Counted from the stretch's first letter, positions 20,357 to 31,003 are shown. The stretch: 64,000 nt of DNA from Mycoplasma leachii PG50 (GCF_000183365.1 NC_014751.1:496001-560000), one strand, 5' to 3'. The notes: generated by a model from the letters alone, not told the origin. Made by a program: numbers and translations.

Positions 20357-20448
20357 AGAATTAATTAAAATTGATTTTTTAATTGGTTTAAATCCTTTTA
20401 TTTCAGAATATATGATTAAATTTAAAACTGAATAATTTTTTATTTATA

Positions 20449-20477
20449 ACTTATAGAACTACTCTATAAGTCTTTTT
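20449..20477 (+). terminator. terminator after the gene at 19619
   Basis: ACTTATAG (20449-20456) pairs perfectly with CTATAAGT (20464-20471), 7-base loop, followed by CTTTTTA. It also lies just beyond the lpdA stop, but the T tract is only on the plus side. Confidence 0.75.
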
Positions 20478-20483
20478 ATTTTA

Positions 20484-21848
20484 TTATTTTGACTTTATTC
20501 CTTTAATTCTTGAAGAATAATATAGTGCTTCAGCAATAGTTGGATGTGTATAAACTGATCTTTGTAATTGAGTAAAAGTTAATTTTTGTTGCATAAATAA
20601 AGCAATTTGATTAATTAATATATTAGCAGTTTCTATCATCATAAAACAACCCAAAATTTGATCAGTTTGTTTGTCAATTAAAAATTTAATAAAAGAATAA
20701 TCTGCAACAATTCCATCTGCATGAGCTCTTGGAAGTGCTTTTGAATTAATTATAAGTGATTCAAATTCTATTTTTTGTTCAATTAATTGTTGTTCAGTCA
20801 AACCAACTCCAGCAATTTCTGGGTTTAAATAAATTGCTCAAGGAACAAGATTTTTATAAAATTTTTCAGAGTCATTATACTTTAAAATATTTCTAGCAAC
20901 AATATCACCTGTTTTATAAGCTACAGAAGATAGTAAAGTTAAACCAGTTATATCACCAATTGCATAAATATTATTAAAATTTGTTTTCATTAAGTCATCT
21001 ACTAAAACAAAACCATTTTTATCTTTTTTAATATCAAGATTTTTAAATGATTCATTATTAGCTTGTCTACCAACAGCTAAAAGAATTTTTTCTGCTTGAA
21101 CAAAGTTATTATCATCATAATAAACTTTATCAAGATCAATTCTTTTAATATTTACTCTATCAATAACTCTGATATTTTTTAAGTCAAAATATTGCTTAAC
21201 ACTTTTTTGAATATCCATATCAAATCGAGATAAAAAATCAACATTAGTTAAAATGGTAACTTCAACACCTAAAGTATTATAAAAATAAGCAAATTCTAAT
21301 GAAATGGATCCATCTCCAATAATTACCATTGATTTTGGAACACTTTCTAAGTATAAAGCTTGATCTGAATTAATTAAATATCCGTTTTTTATTGATTCTT
21401 CTATTCCTTGAAAATTAATAACTTTAGATCTAGAACCAGTTGCTAAAACTAGTTTATCAAAATAAATAATTTGTTCATTTATTTTAATACTATTTTGATC
21501 TAAAACTTCTCCAAAACCTTTAAAAAATTTAACATTGTTTAAATCTAGTTGTTTTTGAATGCTACTATTAAAAAATGTCTTATTTTCTAGTCTTCTTTGT
21601 TGAATTTTTTTAATATCATATTTAATATCATTTGTAAAAACTCCATAGTTTTTTGCATTTTTAACTAATTCAAGAACTTTAGCTGATTTAATTAATGTTT
21701 TAGTAGGAATACATCCTTTATTTATACAAGTTCCACCCAAGTCTTCTTTTTCAATTAAAGCAACTTTTAGTTTATTAATACTTAAAATATTTGCTAAACT
21801 ATATCCACCAGGTCCTGCTCCTAGAACAACTACATCAAATTTTTCCAT
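20484..21848 (-). CDS. lpdA: dihydrolipoamide dehydrogenase (stand-alone copy)
   Basis: 454 residues. FAD-binding LGAGPGGYSLA at the N-terminus, redox-active disulfide GGTCINKGCIPTKT, NAD-binding VIIGDGSISLEFAYF, second FAD motif IYAIGDITG, and the catalytic dyad region YTHPTIAEAL at the C-terminus are all present. It reoxidises dihydrolipoyl groups with NAD. There is no N-terminal lipoyl domain. No pyruvate dehydrogenase genes are adjacent, so this copy may serve a different lipoyl protein, for example the GcvH-like protein at 34.8 kb. That link is inference. GGTTAG-type Shine-Dalgarno upstream. Confidence 0.9.
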
Positions 21849-21954
21849 AACTAACCTCTTTTTTTATTTGATAAAAATAGTTTAAAAATCTTAAACTTAA
21901 ATAAATTTTAAAATAATAATTAATTAATATTAAAAGTTTTTCAGATTAAAATTT

Positions 21955-22878
21955 TTAAAAATCTTCAATATATTTTAAACCTTTATAAGTAATTTCTCTT
22001 CCTTTAATTGTTCTAATAATTAAATTTTCTCTTATTAAAAAAGGTTCAATATTATTTGCAATAATTAAAGGAGTTGTATTTAGTAAATGTGCAATATTAT
22101 CTAATCCAATTCTTTTATTTTTAGCAATCATTTTTAAATAATTAATTTCAGTTACTGTTAAACCTAGTTCATAAATTTCTAGCTTTTCTAATACTTTTTT
22201 AATATAATGAATATCGATTTTTTTAGGATTATCACAAATGATATGATCTTTAATTCTTTTAATTAAATTAATAGCAATTCTTGGTGTTTTTCTACAAAAA
22301 CTAGCTAAATATAAGTAGATATCTTGATCAAGTTTAATTTGAAACTTATTACAATATAATTCAACAATTTTACTCATATCTTCTAAATTATATTCTTGCA
22401 TTGTGAAATTAATTGGAAATCTATTTAATAAAGGTATAGGCATTTTATTAATTTCAGTAGTAGCACAAACTATTGTAAATTTAGGTAAATCAATGTTTAC
22501 AACTTTAGAATTATAGTCTTTACCAATAATGATATTTAGTTTATTTTCTTCTAAAACTGGATAAATAATTTCTAATATTTCTTTATTAACTGCATGAATT
22601 TCATCAATAAACAATACATCTTTTTCTTTAATACTAGTTAAAATTGAAATAATATCACTAGCTTTTTGTAAATTAGAACCATTTAAAATTCTAATATTTG
22701 TTTTTAGTTGTTTTGCTAGTAAATAAGCTAAACTAGTTTTTCCATATCCACTAGGACCATAAATAAAAATATGATCAACAACTTTATTTTGCTTTTTTGC
22801 AGATTTAATAAAAACTTTCAAATTATCTAAAATATTATTTTGTCCAATATATTCTTCTCATTTCTCAGGTCTAAACAT
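21955..22878 (-). CDS. ruvB: Holliday junction branch migration helicase RuvB
   Basis: 307 residues when started at the ATG at 22878 (MFRPEKWEEYIGQ), which restores the conserved RP...YIGQ N-terminus. Walker A is YGPSGYGKTS, Walker B VLFIDEIHAVN, sensor I CATTEINKMP, and RFPINFTMQEY and the arginine-finger region TPRIAINLIKRI follow. The C-terminal winged-helix domain ends TYKGLKYIEDF. RuvB pumps DNA through the RuvA tetramer at Holliday junctions. It follows ruvA by 25 bases. The in-frame TGA near the start is Trp. Confidence 0.93.
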
Positions 22879-22903
22879 ACACTTTTGTCACCTTTAATAA
22901 ATT

Positions 22904-23464
22904 TTAATTATTTATATAACTTAGTTTTTCTAAAACATATTTTGTTAGTTCATCTATAGTTAAATCTTCATCAATATTAATGATGATTTTATAAATATCT
23001 TTTGTTTTATAGCCTAATTTTTCTAAGCTTGTAATTACTTTATTTTTCTTTTCGCTTATTTTATTATTAAATAACTCTTTTTGAACACTATTTATAATTA
23101 GTCTTGCTGTATAACTTCCTATTCCTTTAAGTTGTAAAATTTTATCAGTCTTAGCATTTTTAAAAATATCAATTAATTCTTCATAACTGTAGTTTTCTAA
23201 AATTAAAAAAGCAGTTTTTTCTCCAATTGTATTAATATTTATTAAAATTTCAAAAAGATCTCTTACTAGTTGATTATAAAAACCATAACATTTAAAAAGA
23301 TTATCAATCACATTAGTTGCTATATAAATTTTATTATTTTCACTTAATTTAAAATTTTTAAGATCTCTTTTTAAATACAAATATCTATAACCCAAATTAT
23401 TTAATTCTAAATATAAAAATTTGTCATCTATTTTATGTAAAAAAGCATTGATATAATCATTCAT
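22904..23464 (-). CDS. ruvA: Holliday junction DNA-binding protein RuvA
   Basis: 186 residues, typical. It has an N-terminal OB-fold-like region, then two helix-hairpin-helix motifs (ININTIGEKTAFLIL and LQLKGIGSYTARLII) and a small C-terminal domain III that contacts RuvB. It is diverged in sequence, as usual for mycoplasma RuvA. It is followed directly by ruvB. The start at 23464 has GAGGTGATATT upstream. Confidence 0.92.
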   Translation of the reverse strand: MNDYINAFLHKIDDKFLYLELNNLGYRYLYLKRDLKNFKLSENNKIYIATNVIDNLFKCYGFYNQLVRDLFEILININTIGEKTAFLILENYSYEELIDIFKNAKTDKILQLKGIGSYTARLIINSVQKELFNNKISEKKNKVITSLEKLGYKTKDIYKIIINIDEDLTIDELTKYVLEKLSYINN

Positions 23465-23523
23465 AATATCACCTCAATATAGTATTAGAAAATTTTTTTA
23501 AATTAACTATTTTTAAAAAAGTG

Positions 23524-23553
23524 TATAAAAAAAGAGTCTTAATAAAGACTCTT
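23524..23553 (-). terminator. terminator of rpsU
   Basis: AAGAGTCTT (23532-23540) pairs with AAGACTCTT (23545-23553). Read on the minus strand the stem is followed by T7. It separates rpsU from ruvA. Confidence 0.85.
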
Positions 23554-23572
23554 AATTATAAATTATTAACCA

Positions 23573-23737
23573 CTATTTGTATTTACGGTTTTGTTTTTGT
23601 TTGTAAATACGTTTTTCTTTTTTGCTTAAGTGGTATTCACGTTTTCTAGCTTCTGCTTTATTTGATGAAGCAACTTTTTGAAAGCGTTTTAATGCTTTTT
23701 CAATTGTTTCTCCATCATGAACAATAACACTTGCCAT
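23573..23737 (-). CDS. rpsU: 30S ribosomal protein S21
   Basis: 54 residues from the ATG at 23737 (MASVIVHDGETIEKALKRF), which matches the family start. GGAG lies 12 bases upstream. The basic C-terminal half (REYHLSKKEKRIYKQKQNRK) is characteristic. S21 helps 30S subunits bind mRNA near the anti-Shine-Dalgarno. Confidence 0.93.
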   Translation of the reverse strand: MASVIVHDGETIEKALKRFQKVASSNKAEARKREYHLSKKEKRIYKQKQNRKYK

Positions 23738-23909
23738 TAACTTTTTCAACTCCAATTCAATACAAAAATAATTATATCTTAACTTGATATAAAAATAAAG
23801 ATTTTTAATCTTTTTCTTTGTTTTTTAGTAATTAAATAACTATTAGATTAAACTACAAAAGTATGAGCATCCTGATTGAATTAATTATTTATCATATATC
23901 CTTAAAAGC

Positions 23910-23950
<41 letters not shown>

Positions 23951-24017
23951 GTTTCTGGCTATATAAAATTCATAAATATGTAGCTAATTAACCGGTTATT
24001 TTAGAAAGGAAACATTT

Positions 24018-24722
24018 ATGAAAAAACTACTAACCTTGTTAGGTTCAGTTACTTTAATTGCAACTACAAGTGCTGCTGTAATTGCATGTGGTGGAACTAG
24101 AAGCGAACAAAAAACTACTGACACTAAGGAAAAAGATGATAAGGAAAAATCTAAAGAAAAAAAAGAAGAATTTAAATCAGTTCTTAGTGATAAAACAAAA
24201 GAAGAAGCCAGTAAATTGATAAATCAAATAATAGATTTAACAGATAATGGTGAAGAAGAAATGATTAAAAATAAAGATGAAATATCAAAAGATGCAGTAA
24301 AACTTTTAGATGAAATTATTGTTGAAAATAATAAAGATGTTAAAAAAACAATAGAAAACTTCAAAGAAAAACTAATTAATTTTACATCTCCTTTTTTTGT
24401 TGGTGATTTATTAGGTAATATTACAAATTCAGAAAATGAAGAAGATTCTATTTGAGTTTCTGAAATTGAAATGAATGGCAAAAAAGAAGAAATTGTTGGA
24501 ATTGTTTTTAATAGTGATCCTAAAAAAGATCTAATAAAAGAATCTAATGAAATTACAAAAGAAGCAACTGAAGAAGATGATAAAAGAGTTAAAGATATAA
24601 TTAGTGATTACAAAAAATATTTAGCTGAATACAAAAAAATATTTGAAGAAGAAACTGAAGAAATTTTTACTAAATTAAAAGACTTACTTACTAAAGATTT
24701 ATCATCTACAACATTAAAATAA
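24018..24722 (+). CDS. vmm: Vmm-like variable surface lipoprotein
   Basis: 234 residues. The signal peptide MKKLLTLLGSVTLIATTSAA ends in the lipobox VIAC with Cys24 as the acylated residue. The mature part is extremely charged and helical (runs of KEKDDKEKSKEKKEE), with one TGA Trp in the middle. Two similar segments (about residues 50-130 and 160-225, each with an NEITKEA/KDEISKDA-like helix and KDIISDYKK/KKTIENFKE pattern) suggest an internal duplication. AGAAAGGAA precedes the start. The promoter with (TA)16 strongly suggests on-off phase variation as described for Vmm of M. mycoides. The name rests on promoter architecture and lipoprotein type rather than on alignment. Confidence 0.72.
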
Positions 24723-24730
24723 ATAATAAA

Positions 24731-24763
24731 AATAAAGGCTTGGATAACTTCCAAGCCTTTATT
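24731..24763 (+). terminator. terminator between vmm-like gene and the Cys-rich protein gene
   Basis: A perfect 14-bp stem AATAAAGGCTTGGA (24731-24744) / TCCAAGCCTTTATT (24750-24763) with a 5-base loop. The minus strand continues T-rich, so it can serve both convergent genes. Confidence 0.85.
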
Positions 24764-24766
24764 GTT

Positions 24767-26467
24767 CTAGTATTTTTTGATAAATTTTACTTCTATAATT
24801 TCATATGGTTTATTTAAAGATTCTAATTTCAAAACAGGTGTTTCATGTCCAAAAACATCTTTTTTAAGTTTAATTCCAACAACATAATAATTTTTATCAT
24901 TTCATTTAACTTGTTGATATAGTTTAACAGGCTTATTTAATTCTATAACTTTTGAAACTTCTTTATTGTTATTAGAATTTAAAACTTGTTGTTTAGTATT
25001 ATTTAAATTACTAGTTATATCTTTTGATAAATACTTTTGATCTTGATTAGTTATTTGATTAGATTTAGATTCTAAAAAATCTTTTTCATTATTATGTATA
25101 TTTAAATTACTTTCAGGATTTATTGTTCAAATTTTATTATTTGAAGTTTTTAAATTATGTTCATTTTTTTCTTGATTAATTTCTATTTTATTTAAATCTG
25201 TTTGATTTTGACTACAAGAGTTTTGACATTTACAATCAGTTAAATTACACTGACAATTATCTTTGCTTTTACAAACATTTTTTAATTGCTCTTCATTTTG
25301 ATTACATTCATAACAACAATTATTTGTAGTTGTTTTTAAACAAGAATCATTATTTTGTTCTAATTTAATTTCTTTGTTTTTAATTTTAGTTTGTTGTTTA
25401 TTATTTAGCTTATCTTTTGTATTCAAATCATCTTTATTTAATTGATTTTTTTCAATTCATAAGTATTTATCTAATTTTTCAACTTCATCATTATCAATTA
25501 ATTCATTTGGTTTTTCAACTATATGTTCACTAATTAATTTTTGATCTAAACTATTTTTAATTTCTTTACTATCATCTTCAATTCAATTATCATTTGTTAA
25601 ATTTTTATCTTTAATCAATTCATTAGTTAAATCTTTTTCTTCAATTCATGAATCTTTTGTTAAATCGTCTTCATCTAAACTTAGTTTGATTTCATCATCT
25701 TTTATTTGACTAGTTTTAATAACTTGATTTTCTTGTTGTTCATCTTGATAAGTTAATTTATCAAAATTAATAGTAGCTGTTCCAAATTCTTCTGGATCTA
25801 ATTCAATTTCTTGTTTATCCATATTTTGATCAAGTTTTATTATTTTTTCATCTTGTTCATTTAAAAGATCATCATTTGTTTTTAGATCATTTAAACTAAT
25901 TGTTGAAGTTTGATAAAAAGTACTATCATTAGTGATTAAATTAGTTAAATTAAAGTCTTTATTTACAATTTGTTCATCATTTTGATAATCATCATTTGAT
26001 TTAACAATTTCATCATTTAAATTTTGATCAAAATTATTTTTTAAATCATCTAATGACGAGTAATCATAAACATGATATTTAGCTTTTTGTTTTCTAAAAT
26101 ATTGATCTAATCAAGTCTGATGTTTTTTTCTTTGCTGATAATCTAATAAGTTATCATCATTTTTTTTATCATTGTTATTTTGACTTTCTAAATCTTCATT
26201 TGATTCAACTTCTTCTAGTTGTTCTTGTTGATATTTATTTAAAAACTTTAAAAAAGCTTCAGATTTATTTTTATTTTTTTGATCTAGTCAAATAATGTAT
26301 TTAATATACTTATCAATAGTTTGAATCATATAAGGTTCATAATCTATTAAATCAATTGCTAGCATTTCTTTAATAGTATCAAAATCAAATTTTTTAATAG
26401 AAACATAATAATCAATTTTATTAATCAAAACATCAGTTAAATATTGTTTAACTTCTTTTTTTGCCAT
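24767..26467 (-). CDS. acidic low-complexity protein with a cysteine cluster
   Basis: 566 residues, no signal peptide or membrane segment. The N-terminal 60 residues are an ordered helical region (YYVSIKKFDFDTIKEMLAID). Residues 130-345 are Asp/Asn/Glu-rich with repeated short units containing WIE (DSWIEEKD, NWIEDD, LWIEKNQ). Residues 376-418 hold ten cysteines in 43 residues (CC, CxxC, CxC and CKC arrangements), very rare for a mycoplasma protein and suggestive of metal binding. A conserved-looking C-terminal domain (KLYQQVKWNDKNYYVVGI ... IEVKFIKKY) ends the protein. I do not recognise the family. Confidence 0.65.
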
Positions 26468-26619
26468 AAATTTAATCCTACTTTTTCTTATTACATTTAA
26501 TATTATAGTTTATATAAAAATATACTTGTATAAACTTAGTAAAAAATCAATATTTATTATTAAATAATTTATATAAGTAATTTTTGCTATAATTTTTAAG
26601 TTATAGAAAGTCTAGTGTT

Positions 26620-28275
26620 ATGAAAAAAGTTCTTAGTTATTTTTTAATAATTCTAATATTTTTTACTAGCTTATTTTTTATTAATAATAAAAATCAAAAC
26701 CAAGTTAATTTAACTTATAATACTCAATTTAATGATGATAATAAAACTCAAACACAAAAAGAATTTTTATGAGGTGGAAAAGCTTTAAGATACTTTTTAT
26801 ACAAACACTCAACTGCAAAAACTAATAAAAGTTTTAACCAATTTACAGATAATCTATTAGCCAATTTTGAAATGTTTTTTAAAGCAAAAACAAAACAAAG
26901 ATATTATTCTAATTATTATATTACTGAACAGCAATCTGAAGAATTTAAACACGCAATTTTATCAAGTATTTTAGTAACTTCAGAATATGGTTCAACATCA
27001 CCTGAAGAGTTTTTTGCTGAATCATTTAGTAGATATGTTTCATCTAATGAAAAACAAAAAAATCTAACTTGGTATTTATTAGAACATTTTTTTACTAAAA
27101 CTTTTTATAAATTAAAACAACAAAATATTGGAATTTTAACTTCAAATGATAAAACTATAAATTGAAAAAAAATTAAAAATGTGATTGATAATGAAACTGA
27201 TGTTTTTTATAAATATGAATTAGAACCTCAAACTAATTTAGATATTAGCTATGATAGGTTAACTCATTTAGATTTAGGATATACAAATTTAGGTTTTGAA
27301 AGGTTTAGAAATAGCATTCCACAATATGGTTATAATAGTGTTCAGTATGTTTATGATACTATTAATTACATTTATAATAATATTTTTACAGCTCAAATTA
27401 ATAATTTAGATTTGTTAAATAAAAATAAAAACATTTTAAGTGTTACAAAATTTTTAAATTATTATAAAGAAAATATAGAGATTTTTTTAGATTATATGAA
27501 ACTAAACTTGTATAAACCAAAAAATATTATTAATAAAAATAATGATCAACAATTTTTTAATAATTTTGATGAACTAGATACTTATTGAAAAGAAAAATCA
27601 AAATTTAATTTTGGAAACAATAGTGCTATTCAAATAAAGAAAAATTTTGAAAATATTTGACAAGCAATTCCTAGTCATTTAGATTCTGATTATTTTGATT
27701 TAGAAGAACTAAAAGCTAATACAGTTCATTTATTTAACACTTTACAAAAAGTTACTCATAATAATTTAGATAAGATTTTTGTTAATTTAATTTTAACTAA
27801 TGATAACCAATTTAGACTTAATAATACTATTCATGATTCAAAAATTAAGGGAATAACTAGTACAAGTTTTTCAAAAAATACTAATTCATCTTCTTATAGT
27901 TATGTTTTGATTAAAGCAGATAGTTTTAATAAAACTGAAAATCAATTTCAGTATAATAGATCTTGATTTGCTTCAAACAATCGATTTCAAACATTAAATC
28001 ATGAGTTTGGACATGTATTAGATAGTTTTTTAGCTTTAAACTCTTATCAAGAAAAACTTAATAAAAATACATTTTCAAGTTTAAATTTTTGAGCAAATCA
28101 TCAACAAGCAAATTTATATCAAGGAAATATTGTTGTTAATAAAAATAAAAACTGAACTTTATATTTTATTTTTATTATTGGAGTTATTGGAATTAATTTA
28201 ACTTTAGTTGTTTTTTATATTATATATAATAAAATCTTTAAACCAAAAAACAAAAATACTATTAGAATAAAATAA
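26620..28275 (+). CDS. membrane-anchored zincin with lethal-factor-like motifs in permuted order
   Basis: 551 residues with an N-terminal signal anchor (about residues 4-21) and a C-terminal span (about 515-538) before a basic tail, so the bulk is probably outside the cell. The zinc motif HEFGH is at 461-465 (LNHEFGHVLDSF). A second segment, TSEYGSTSPEEFFAESFSRY (about 121-140), closely resembles the region of anthrax lethal factor supplying the third zinc ligand, which there reads TSYGRTNEAEFFAEAF and lies after HEFGH. Here it lies 330 residues before it, as if circularly permuted. Glu134 would be the third ligand. Protease activity and substrate are inference. Many Trp are TGA. It is followed after 4 bases by a membrane protein gene. 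Confidence 0.72.
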
Positions 28276-28279
28276 TCAT

Positions 28280-28879
28280 ATGGAAAATAAAATTAATTAT
28301 AAAACTTACAAATTATTAAAACATTTAGCAACAATTAGTAGTGTTGTTTTAGCAATTTGTATTTTACTAACCTTTATTCAATTTACAAAAGACAGACCTA
28401 TTTTTACTAGTTTAATTCCTTTTATTAGTTTAGAAATAATTTTATTAATACTAGCATTTATTTCTTTACTAATTTATATAATTAATCGAATTAAAAAACA
28501 AAAATCTAGTAATTATAAATATGTTAAAAAAGAAATTATTTATTTATATACTAGTTTAAGTTTATATATGTTTAGTTTTATTTTAACTATTATTTACTTA
28601 CTAATAGGTTTATTAGTAAATAATAGTAGTGCTATTAAAATCTCATTTTATATAATTATTATTATATTTTTTATTTGTATAATATTAAGTAGTATTTTTG
28701 AAACTTTATCAAGACTAAATGAACAAATTTTATTATATAAACAAGAATATCAAAAACAACAACAATTAAAACAACAAAATAATAATTTAAACAAACAAGT
28801 TATAATAAAAAATCAAACTAATAAAGATAATAAAACAAAAACTAAAAATAATTCGAAAAATCCTTTTATAGAAGATTAA
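28280..28879 (+). CDS. hypothetical four-span membrane protein
   Basis: 199 residues with four hydrophobic segments (about 15-34, 43-67, 88-112 and 118-142) and a 50-residue Gln/Asn/Lys-rich cytoplasmic tail (QKQQQLKQQNNNLNKQ). It starts 4 bases after the zincin gene, so the two are probably cotranscribed and could act together. No family is recognised. Confidence 0.6.
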   Translation: MENKINYKTYKLLKHLATISSVVLAICILLTFIQFTKDRPIFTSLIPFISLEIILLILAFISLLIYIINRIKKQKSSNYKYVKKEIIYLYTSLSLYMFSFILTIIYLLIGLLVNNSSAIKISFYIIIIIFFICIILSSIFETLSRLNEQILLYKQEYQKQQQLKQQNNNLNKQVIIKNQTNKDNKTKTKNNSKNPFIED

Positions 28880-28916
28880 AAAAATCGTAACTAATTTGAA
28901 GTTACGATTTTTTCTT
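28879..28916 (+). terminator. bidirectional terminator at 28.9 kb
   Basis: AAAAATCGTAAC (28880-28891) pairs with GTTACGATTTTT (28901-28912), 9-base loop, T-rich on both exits. It closes the zincin operon, and the minus-strand gene also ends within it. Confidence 0.85.
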
Positions 28917-29700
28917 TTTTCTTATTTTTAATTTTAAATATCAAGTTATTAATTAATAAAATAATTAAATGATTTAATGTTAATCAAATAACAAATATTA
29001 TTCAAATTAATATTAAATAACCAATTTTAGAATGTCCTATATATGGTGTTGTAAAATCTAAAAATTCATAAGGATAAATAAAATTATCAATATTTTTATC
29101 TTTTAAATAAATTTGAGCTCTCATTAAAACAAAAAGTGTGTAAAAAAATGGATAAGAATAAACTCAAAATAACTCTTTTATATTTTTATAAAATCTTTTA
29201 ATTTCATACTTATTATTACCTGATTCAAATAAGTAAATAAATAATAACAATAATGGAACTATAAAATGAGTAATAACAGTTGAAAAGATTTGAGTTTTTG
29301 TTAAAGAAGCAATTTGTCCTGCAATTGTATTTTTAAAACCAACAATTCCGATTCAAAAAATCATAAAATCTAATAAATTTCAATTTAAAACAATATTTCT
29401 AGTTCTTTGAGTATTAATATTTGAATTTACATTTTTATAATTAATTACAACAATTAATAAATAAATAGTTGTTATGATACTTACTTGAACTGAAAAAAAA
29501 CTTAATAAAATATCATAATTAATTAATCTTTTAGGTTGAAAAGAATTAACTGATTCAAAATATCATTGTTCATTTAAAATACCATTAAAAAAAGCATTGA
29601 TTAAAGTAATAGCAGATAACAACATAACAGCTAATTGAAAATATCATTTTCAATTAGTAAATCTACTATTTTTAAATTTATGTTTAATGTTAAATTTCAT
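28891..29700 (-). CDS. integral membrane protein, possibly Pr6Pr/FAR-17a-AIG1-like
   Basis: 269 residues with about six hydrophobic spans. STVITHFIVPLLLL, ELFWVYSYPFFYTLFVLMR and IYPYEFLDF resemble the conserved H-x-x-x-P, YP-F/VY and YPY-FLD segments of the Pr6Pr/AIG1 membrane family, whose animal members use a Thr and a His to hydrolyse lipid esters. Here the His is in THFIVP. The match is by motif only, and function is unknown. The C-terminal tail is basic (KNKKKKEKIVTSN), and its last codons lie inside the terminator stem. Confidence 0.5.
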
Positions 29701-29793
29701 AATACTTATATATTAACACTTTAAAGATATGATAATTTAACAATTTAATTATTTAGTTAGAAAAAGTAATATTATAAATTTATAGAGGTAATT

Positions 29794-30951
29794 ATGATAT
29801 TAAAAAATGCCAAAATTGTTTTAGAAAATAAAATTATTAATAATGGTTATTTGATTATTAAAGATAAAAAAATAGTTGAAATTGGATCTGATTATAAAAA
29901 AAATAATGGAATTAATTTAAAAAATCAATGATTATTACCAGGATTTATAGATTGTCATGTTCATGGTGGGTATGGAGTTGATTTTGAAACTGGAAATAAA
30001 AATAGATTTAAATATTTTGCAGATAACATAATAAAAGAAGGAGTTACTAGATACATTCAAACAAGTGTAACTAATAGTGTTAAAAAAAACAACCAAATTT
30101 ATAAAGAATTTGGAGAATTTATAAAATTAAATAATGGTAAAGCTAAGTGTTTAGGAGCTCATTTAGAAGGACCTTTTATTTCTAAATTTAAAAAAGGTGC
30201 TCATCAAGAAAACTTGTTATTAAATCCAGATATTAATTTAACTAAAAAATGAAATAAATTATCTAATAATAGTTTAAAAATAGTTACTTATGCTAGTGAA
30301 TTAGATGATGGAACTTATACTCAATTTTTAATTAATAATCAAATTATTCCAAGTATTGGTCATTCTAATTTAAAAGCAAATCAATTTAAACAACCTTATT
30401 TATTAGGTGTTAGACATATTACTCATTTATTTAATGGAATGAGTGGAGTTGATCAACATAATCCTGGTTTAGTTGTTGCTAGTTTTAATCATAAAGATGT
30501 TTTATGTGAAATTATAAGTGATGGAATCCATTTAGATAAAGAAATTTTAAAAATGATTTACAATTTTAAAACAGCAGATAATTTATGTATTATCACTGAT
30601 TCTATGAATGCTAAAGGCTTAAAAGATGGTGAATATAAATTAGGTAATTTAGAAGTTTATAAAAAAGGTATAGAAATTAGATTAAAAAATAATAATGCTT
30701 TAGCTGGAGCTGGTTCAACTTATGATCATAATGTTAGAGTTTTTCAAAAGATATGTAATATTAAAATGACTGATTTAATTAAAATGACTTCTATTAATAT
30801 AGCAAAACAATTAAATATTTTTGATACTGTAGGAAGTATAGAAGTTAATAAATTAGCTGATTTAGTAATTTTAGATGATGATTTATATGTTAATAAAGTA
30901 CTAGTTGAAGGTAAAATAGTTTTTAAAAATAGTAAAAATAAAAAATTATAA
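29794..30951 (+). CDS. nagA: N-acetylglucosamine-6-phosphate deacetylase
   Basis: 385 residues, amidohydrolase fold. Metal and catalytic motifs appear in order: PGFIDCHVHGGYG, GAHLEGPFIS, SIGHSNLKA, THLFNGMSG, IISDGIHLD and the catalytic Asp in ITDSMNAKG. It deacetylates GlcNAc-6-P to GlcN-6-P, completing the path from sialic acid via NanE, or from imported GlcNAc. TAGAGG precedes the ATG at 29794. No nagB is adjacent. TGA Trp codons occur at two places. Confidence 0.94.
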
Positions 30952-30974
30952 ATATTTTTTTGATGTTATATAAT
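30946..30974 (+). promoter_or_regulatory. putative ldh promoter
   Basis: A perfect TATAAT at 30969-30974, 29 bases before the ldh start, with a weak TTATAA at 30946-30951 (17-base spacing). It overlaps the end of nagA by a few bases. Confidence 0.4.
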
Positions 30975-31003
30975 AAAACTAGAAGATAGGAGAAAAAAAC
31001 AAA

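Noticed and set aside
24224..24481. An open frame on the minus strand opposite the Vmm-like gene
   Set aside because: It lies wholly inside the lipoprotein coding region, has no Shine-Dalgarno, and reflects complementary codon bias.
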